DNA of 27,500 nt from Pigoraptor vietnamica. Lineage: Eukaryota; Opisthokonta; Filasterea. The notes under the pieces were generated by a model, which saw only the letters and a list, made by a program, of their open reading frames with translations, ran no database searches and was not told the DNA's origin. This document shows, piece after piece, positions 22,144 through 27,500 of this stretch (within the stretch, counting starts at the first letter, position 1; every line of letters starts with the position of its first letter). The DNA lies in assembly GCA_943704525.1 (NCBI GenBank), contig CALSCQ010002672.1:1-27500 (forward strand), written 5' to 3'. Both the position numbers and the translations under genes were made by a program.

Positions 22144-22951
22144 TTTGTAATGGCGAAGGCGAGGTCAACGCGAAACAAGCGACAAGTAACGCATCACGCT
22201 GCGATTGAGAATAAACAAGACAAGCGAAAGCGCAGAGCACACACCGCGACCGAGTTAACACGCGGCGCACATTACCCGCGCAATAACAAACACAGCAAAA
22301 CAGCAAAAGTGGCGAGTGCGAGTGAGAAACGTCACCACTTCTCAAGTCGGCGTCACACGTGAGAATCACGTGACGTTACTAGATCCATGATTGTTACGCA
22401 TCGGGGTCCAAGGGGGGTCAAGGGGGGCTAAGGGGGGGTGGACGTGAGTTTTGCCTTACACCCCGTTTGCCATTTGATCTCATATCGAGGCAAACGCCGA
22501 CTCTTTTGTGCCGCCGTTTCTTTCGCTGTCTCTGGCATTTTGCAGGTGCGTTAGAGAGCGCGTTGAGTGCGGACGCGTGCGTGCTGTGTGTGGGTAGATT
22601 GAGGTCAATGTGTGTGTTTGTTGTGCGAATAGGCGCGGCATAGGAGGGCCTCACGCGCATCAACAGAGACATTCACCGTCTTTTGTTTCTGTTGGTGTGC
22701 TTGCGGCGGCATTTCACGTGTGTGTGCGTGTGCGAGGGTATGCTACGGACGCACGGCGCGGTGCTTGTGGCTATACGAATTGTGGCGCACAATGGGGCCA
22801 TGAGATGTGCGTTCCCCATTCCCCCTCTGACCATTGTATATGAAGGTGTTGCTCACGTGTAAACCCACCCTCTCCGACGTGTTTGTGTGTGCCGTGCGTG
22901 CATGCGTCTGTGCTGTGTGTGTTGTGTTGTTGTGTGTGTGTCGCAGTGAGA
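22144..22951. promoter_or_regulatory. Divergent promoter region, REP / ATP synthase f
   Basis: Non-coding 808 bases. CACGTG at 22356-22361 and 22367-22372 (11 bases apart), TGATTGTTACGC at 22388-22399 (identical to the element at 13480), then a G-rich decamer repeat at 22403-22439. The last ~90 bases are GT-rich and end GTGTCGCAG at 22946, five bases before the ATG, so a 5' UTR intron of the ATP synthase f gene is likely. Confidence 0.5.
22403..22439 (+). repeat. G-run decamer repeat, predicted G-quadruplex
   Basis: A GGGG run is followed by three in-phase decamers AAGGGGGGTC, AAGGGGGGCT and AAGGGGGGGT. Four G-runs of at least four, separated by loops of about four bases, meet the usual G-quadruplex pattern. 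Confidence 0.8.
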
Positions 22952-23378
22952 ATGTCGTCGTCGTTTTCGGACGCCAAGCTCAAGGAGGCCCCCGCGTGGC
23001 TCGGCCGCGTGTTCGGCGGCGGTCGCTTCAAGCAGAATGTCATGTGCGGTGTGCAGTGGTACCACAACAAGTACATTCGCCCGGGCACCTTCAAGCCCAT
23101 CGTCCACGCCATCCTCCTGATTGGCGTCACCGGTTACCTCATGCGCTACGACCACACGAAGCGTGGGTGCCGTCCCTTTGTGTCATGTGCGCCCTGCTTT
23201 TACTCACTTTTACTTGCTGTCTCGTGCTTCTTTCGGGAAATATGTTGTACGTTTGAGTATCCTTCTGCGTTGTGCGTGAACAGCCATTGTTGTGCCTCGT
23301 GCATCTCCGCTACCCCCCGCGTCTCACCTTTCCACGGTTCTCTCTCTCGCAGACGACGCGAATGCCCGCCACCACTAA
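22952..23378 (+). CDS. ATP5MF: Mitochondrial F1Fo ATP synthase subunit f
   Basis: Exons 22952-23162 and 23353-23378 (GT-AG intron, split His codon); 78 aa, compared with about 90 in animals. A small single-pass subunit of the Fo membrane part, in the inner mitochondrial membrane. The sequence aligns along the family: AKLKEAPAWLGRVF matches the animal KLGELPSWI block, QWYHNKYIRPGTFKPI matches the YYxYYNKYI block, residues 48-65 form the membrane helix, and the end KHDANARHH resembles the charged, His-rich family C-terminus. The last exon encodes only eight residues and would be missed without splicing. No cleavable presequence is visible, as usual for this subunit. Confidence 0.88.
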
Positions 23379-23724
23379 GCCGTGCGTCTGCGTGTGCGCT
23401 GCGTGACTCTCTTGTGTATATGCTTTGACTGGTCGTGTGTGTGTGTGTGCGTGTGTGTGTCTCCGCGGGCGCCGATGGTCGTCGTCGGCGTGTGCGCGTT
23501 GCACTAGGATGTGAAGGCGTGGTGCGAGCGCAATTGCGAGCGTGTCGTTACGCGTTTCTCGTGTTGCGTTACGTGCGAAACGGAGTGCCTTACCACAGCG
23601 CCACTGTTTGCTGTCCAATTATGTCCTTGGCATTGTGCGCTTGCCTCAACATGGAAAGGCCACTCTTTTCCTGTTTTGGCAATTTTTCCCCATTTTTTCT
23701 TCTTTTTGCAATGTTTTGCCACTG
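23379..23724. other. Convergent intergenic region, ATP synthase f / CCDC40
   Basis: Contains the two 3' UTRs and a GT-rich stretch near 23431-23461, plus a T-rich block near 23680-23712. No gene or clear AATAAA was found. Confidence 0.4.
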
Positions 23725-23850
23725 TTACGTTGCGCCAATGGCTGCGAGCGGTCGCTTTCCGGACGCGCCGAGAGCGCTTCTGTCGATGCTTCCGACGGTG
23801 GAGCTTTTCAGACCCTCGACGGCCTGCAGGCACAGCAAGCTAGCGTCAGC

Positions 23851-23906
<56 letters not shown>

Positions 23907-24540
23907 CCACCCACGCGCACACCCACGCACACACACACGAACACACACACACACATGCACTCACGGACACACGCACGTACACATGCACACACACACGCAC
24001 ACATGCTCACGCACGTGCACGCACGGACACCAGGGCGATTGGGTGTATATGGGTGCTCTGTGGTCTGTGTTGGAAGTGGAACGCAAGGCGCAAAGGGGGC
24101 TTCCGTAACACCCACCGTCGCCTGCGGTGCGAGTGCAGCGAGAAGCATCGCCGAGGGCTCAATGTCGGGCGCAAAGGCGTAATTGATCTGCACATTCGGC
24201 TTGCATTCCTGCGCACAGGTTAGTCCCAGCTCAAATGCACACACAGACACATACACTCGCACCACGCACACCCACGCACAACACGCACGGGACGCAGTCA
24301 TACAAGCACAATGCGTACCTTGAACTGCGTCTCGATGCTGGCGGCCAATGCCTCGGCACGCACACACCGTGCGGAGAGCGCCTTGACCTCGGCGCGACAC
24401 CGCCCAAGGTCCTCCTCGATAAGCACCCTCCCGCGCCTCTCTTCCGCCAAATGGCGCGTAATTTCAACGCCACGAGCCGCAATCTGGACAAGGAAGTGTA
24501 TGCGTCACGGCAGTGCAACTCGCAAGAGCGCGGATTACAT

Positions 24541-24595
<55 letters not shown>

Positions 24596-27449
24596 CGTGT
24601 GCGCAAACAAATTCACAGTACCTCGTCAAGCTGTGATCGCAAGGATCCATTCTCGTTTCGCGCCTGCGCCAGCTCGCTCAGCGCGCGATTGAGCTTGAGC
24701 CGCAGCAGTTCAGAGTCGCTCTCTTCGTCCTTTCCGTCGCCCTTTTCCCTCTTCGCGCGCCTGGCCGCAATGCCCCCTTCCAGCTGCGCGACCGTCTGCT
24801 CCGTCCACGTCTGCAGGGAGCTCGCAACCTCGGCGTACTTTCGCTCGGCACGTGACAGCTTCACGAGCAGCTCGTGCGAGCGTCGCGACGCATCCCTCTC
24901 CTCCTCGCGTTTCTTGCCGAGGACGTCGCGGGTGATTGCAAGCTTGCGCTCCGTGGCCATCTGCGTCTTGAGATCGACGACCTGTGGGGAAAGGGAGTGC
25001 GTCAGGAACGACGAACATTATTGCTCGATCACGACTCCTCCACGCACGACGGCCACGGAGCACCCACCTGTGTGCGACGCAGCTCCTCCCTCTCGAGCTG
25101 CAGCTGGCGTATCTCCGCCTTGAGCGCGTGGACAGTTGCGCGCGTGTCCGTGTCTGCCGCGGCAAACTTTCGGCGGTAGTCCTCGCAACGGTCCTCTAGC
25201 AATCGATTGCGGAGCTCCAATTCCTGCACCAGCGGCTGAAGTCGGCGAAGCTCGGCGTGCAGCCGCGACTTGTCTTCCTGCTGCTCAAAGACCTCCTTCT
25301 TCAGGCTGTCCACCTGCACGCGCGCGTGTCAGCACGTGTCGCCGTTGCGTGACGCATGTGTTCGCTCTTCCACACAAACACAATGCTTCCCCCGGGACAA
25401 TGCGGACGCACCTCCTGCCTCGTCCTGTCTCCGATTGTCTCCGTGATATGCAAGCGCGTCTTTAGCTCCGATTCGCTCTCCGAAAGCTTCGTGTTGACGC
25501 GGCCGAGCTTGACGTTCTCGCTCTGGTTCTCGACCCACCGGACCTTCATCTGCTCGTACTCTGCGCGCATGTCGTCGAGCTCCTTCGCCATCCGGCGCAC
25601 GGTGATCTCGAGGGGCTTTGTCTTGGCGTCGTAGTTGACCGACGCAAGCTGGTGCGTGAGCGTGCTGATCGCGTGCTGCTTGCGCTCGAGCGTGTCCATG
25701 AGGTACCGCGAGTCCTTGTACAGCTGTTCGTAGTGACCGCTGAGATGGCGGACCTGCGAAGCCGCACGCACGCACGAGCGGAAAGAGTGCGTGAGAGGGG
25801 TGGTTGGACATTCCACGTGCGAGCAGAAGAAAGGATATTTCACAGAGAAGATGGGGCCCATCGAAGACAAGTCATCGACGATGGCACACCCTGCGCACAC
25901 ACGGGGCCGCGACAGCGTCGCAACGCACCTGCACGTCAAGCGCGTCCTTCTCCTTCCGCACGTTGTCCGCGGTGCGCTCCGTCTCCCGCATTTTGACGCG
26001 CAGGACGCAGTTGAGGTTCCGCAGCTCCTGCACACGTGACTCCTGCTCGAGGGACATCGTTTCGATGCTGCGGTCAATCTCCCGGATGTCGCGCTCGGCC
26101 TGCGCGCGCGTGCTGTCGCCCGACTCCAGCGCCGCCTGAAGCCGTGCCACGGCCTCCTCGCGCTGCGGGCAAGGGCATGGTGAGGTGGTGCAGAGAGAAG
26201 AACAGTCGACACACACACCCCCACACACAGTACAAACAAGCGATACGATCTTAAAACAGCAAAAAAACGACACACACGCACGCCGACAGCACCAGCATCC
26301 GCGACGCACATCGCCCCATTCGCAGCCCACCTCCGCCTTCATCTGTGCCGCCGCAATGCCCCGCCGGAGGCTCTCGTCCTCCAGCAGCGTGATCTGCGTG
26401 CGCACCCCTTCCACGTCCGCTTGGTACATGTGCGCGAGCCCCTCCGCCAACTGCGACCGCCGCAGCAGCTCGGCGTTGCGCCGCTCGAGCACCGACACCT
26501 CCACGCGCGCGCGGTCCAGCGCACCCTGCATCGCGTCCACCTCGGCCACTGCGCGGTCCCTTTCTTCGCGCAGGCGCTCCGCCTCGTTCTCGGATCGGTA
26601 CGCCACGCGCTTGCTGAGCTCGGCCTCGCCCTGCAACCGCGCGCTCTCTTCCACGACCGTCTGCAGCGTCTCGTCGCGCCGGGACATGGCGTTGAGGCCG
26701 TCTTCCCACTGACGCACGAGCCCTTTCGCAGCGCCCGCCGCATGCTGCAGTTCGCGGTCCAGCTTCTCTGCGGTGAGCTGCGCCGACGACGCCTCGGTCG
26801 TCTTCCGGGCGAGCGCGCGCTTGAGCGCCTCCACCTCGTGCTCGAGCTTGCGTATCGTCTTGCCGGCATCCTCCAACCGCTGCTTTGTCGTCTCGTGTTC
26901 CTCGCGCGCGATCGCAAGCTCGTTCTCCATGCGGCCCTCCAGCCCGCGACGGATCTTTATGTCCGAATTGTACGCCGTGTTGAGCTCGCGCAGCTGCGTC
27001 GTCGTCTCCGCCGCGCGCACCGTCTCCTCCCTAAGCGCCGCATTCTCGTGCCGCAATCGCGACGCCTCCGCACGCGCCTCCTCCAGCAGCCTCGCGAGCT
27101 TCTGTTGCTCCAGCGACGCGACCTTGCGCTCGCTCTCGGCGGCGTCCGCGCGCCTCCGTGCACTCGCAATGCTATCGTTCAGCCGCCGCAATTCCGTCTG
27201 CGCGTTGAACAGCAGCGAACCGAGGTCCTTCTTGCGTTCCTCCGCGCGCATGAGATCAAACTCGCGGTCGTCCAGGCGCTCCTCAAGCGCAAGCAGCTGC
27301 CTGTCGACCGAAGCGATGAGTGCGCGCTGCACCCGCTCCAAGTGACCCTGCAGCGCCTCGTCGTCCCCCGCTGTCAGCGGCGCGCGGAAGTCGGTGACGG
27401 TGAAATCGCCCGCGGGGGCCGACGCCACCGAGGGCGCCGTCTCGGCCAT
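23725..27449 (-). CDS. CCDC40: CCDC40/FAP172 axonemal coiled-coil protein
   Basis: Exons: 27449-26331, 26162-25929, 25753-25412, 25313-25068, 24981-24622, 24483-24319, 24208-24116, 23823-23725; 885 aa, every intron GT-AG and phase 0. CCDC40 pairs with CCDC39 as the 96-nm molecular ruler of motile cilia, setting the positions of inner dynein arms and radial spokes. The protein is almost entirely coiled coil. Diagnostic matches to animal CCDC40: RKKDLGSLLFNAQTELRRL near the N-terminus, NSDIKIRRGLEGRM, VRQWEDGLNAMSRRDET (animal QQWASSLVGMKHRDE), and KPLEITVRRMAKELDD with VRWVENQSENVKL (animal GPLELEIKRLSKLIDE, VTWLRLQQEMVKV). It lacks the long acidic N-terminal extension of vertebrate CCDC40. 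The last two small exons are supported by frame and splice sites only. Introns 5 and 7 hold (CA)n on the plus strand, (GT)n in the transcript. Confidence 0.88.
23853..24013. repeat. (AC)n and imperfect CA-rich repeat in CCDC40 intron 7
   Basis: Pure AC from 23853 to about 23904, then CCCCCACCC and imperfect CACACG/CACACA units up to about 24013. On the coding strand the tract is GT-rich. Confidence 0.95.
24547..24594. repeat. (CA)24 microsatellite in CCDC40 intron 5
   Basis: Uninterrupted CA dinucleotide repeat; (TG)n on the coding strand, starting about 27 bases after the donor at 24621. Confidence 0.97.
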
Positions 27450-27500
27450 GATTCACCAACACACTCCCGTGTGACGGTTACGCTGCGCGCGGGCGACGAG

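Noticed and set aside
22403-22439. G-rich decamers as an internal telomere repeat
   Set aside because: Only three units, variable in the last two bases, lying in a promoter; no other telomere-like arrays in the window.

Overview
The window is nuclear DNA from a single-celled eukaryote that builds a motile flagellum. It is GC-rich. Most genes are split by many short introns with donors such as GTGCGT or GTGGGT and acceptors ending CGCAG, and there are long (CA)n/(GT)n tracts, mostly inside introns. A near-complete CCDC40 (96-nm axonemal ruler) implies motile cilia. The other recognisable proteins (ALG2, SPCA/PMR1, prefoldin 3, Rab escort protein, ATP synthase subunit f) are general eukaryotic housekeeping proteins. 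The sequence alone does not fix the lineage; a heterotrophic flagellate related to opisthokonts or apusomonads would fit, but that is inference.

Layout: ALG2 mannosyltransferase (+, 278-2677, 7 exons); a membrane-anchored GalT/HIT-type nucleotidyltransferase-like protein (-, 2933-5140, 4 exons); a GATA-finger plus SET-domain protein (+, 5645-8158, 7 exons); a Golgi Ca2+/Mn2+ pump of the PMR1/SPCA type (+, 8696-12485, 7 exons); a small protein that is only the zinc domain of YVH1/DUSP12 (-, 12819-13381, 2 exons); prefoldin subunit 3 (+, 13708-15329, 5 exons); an intronless protein with a transposase-like helix-turn-helix and a long low-complexity tail (-, 15584-17191); a 3.1 kb gene-free stretch of unusual composition (17192-20307); an intronless Rab escort protein (-, 20308-22143); mitochondrial ATP synthase subunit f (+, 22952-23378, 2 exons); CCDC40 (-, 23725-27449, 8 exons). 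All exon joins were worked out by hand from reading frame, splice-site bases and family conservation; every join keeps frame.

The genes do not form one pathway. Three concern the secretory route (ALG2 at the ER, the SPCA pump in the Golgi, REP for Rab prenylation), and the GalT-like protein probably faces the same lumen. Three intergenic regions separate head-to-head gene pairs (5141-5644, 13382-13707, 22144-22951), and each carries paired CACGTG boxes about one helical turn apart. The most unusual items are the GATA-SET fusion, the phosphatase-less YVH1 zinc protein, the predicted lumenal GalT-like enzyme, sense-strand GT-rich introns (one with a self-complementary layout and a GC donor), and the CAGT/ACTG-rich gene-free block.
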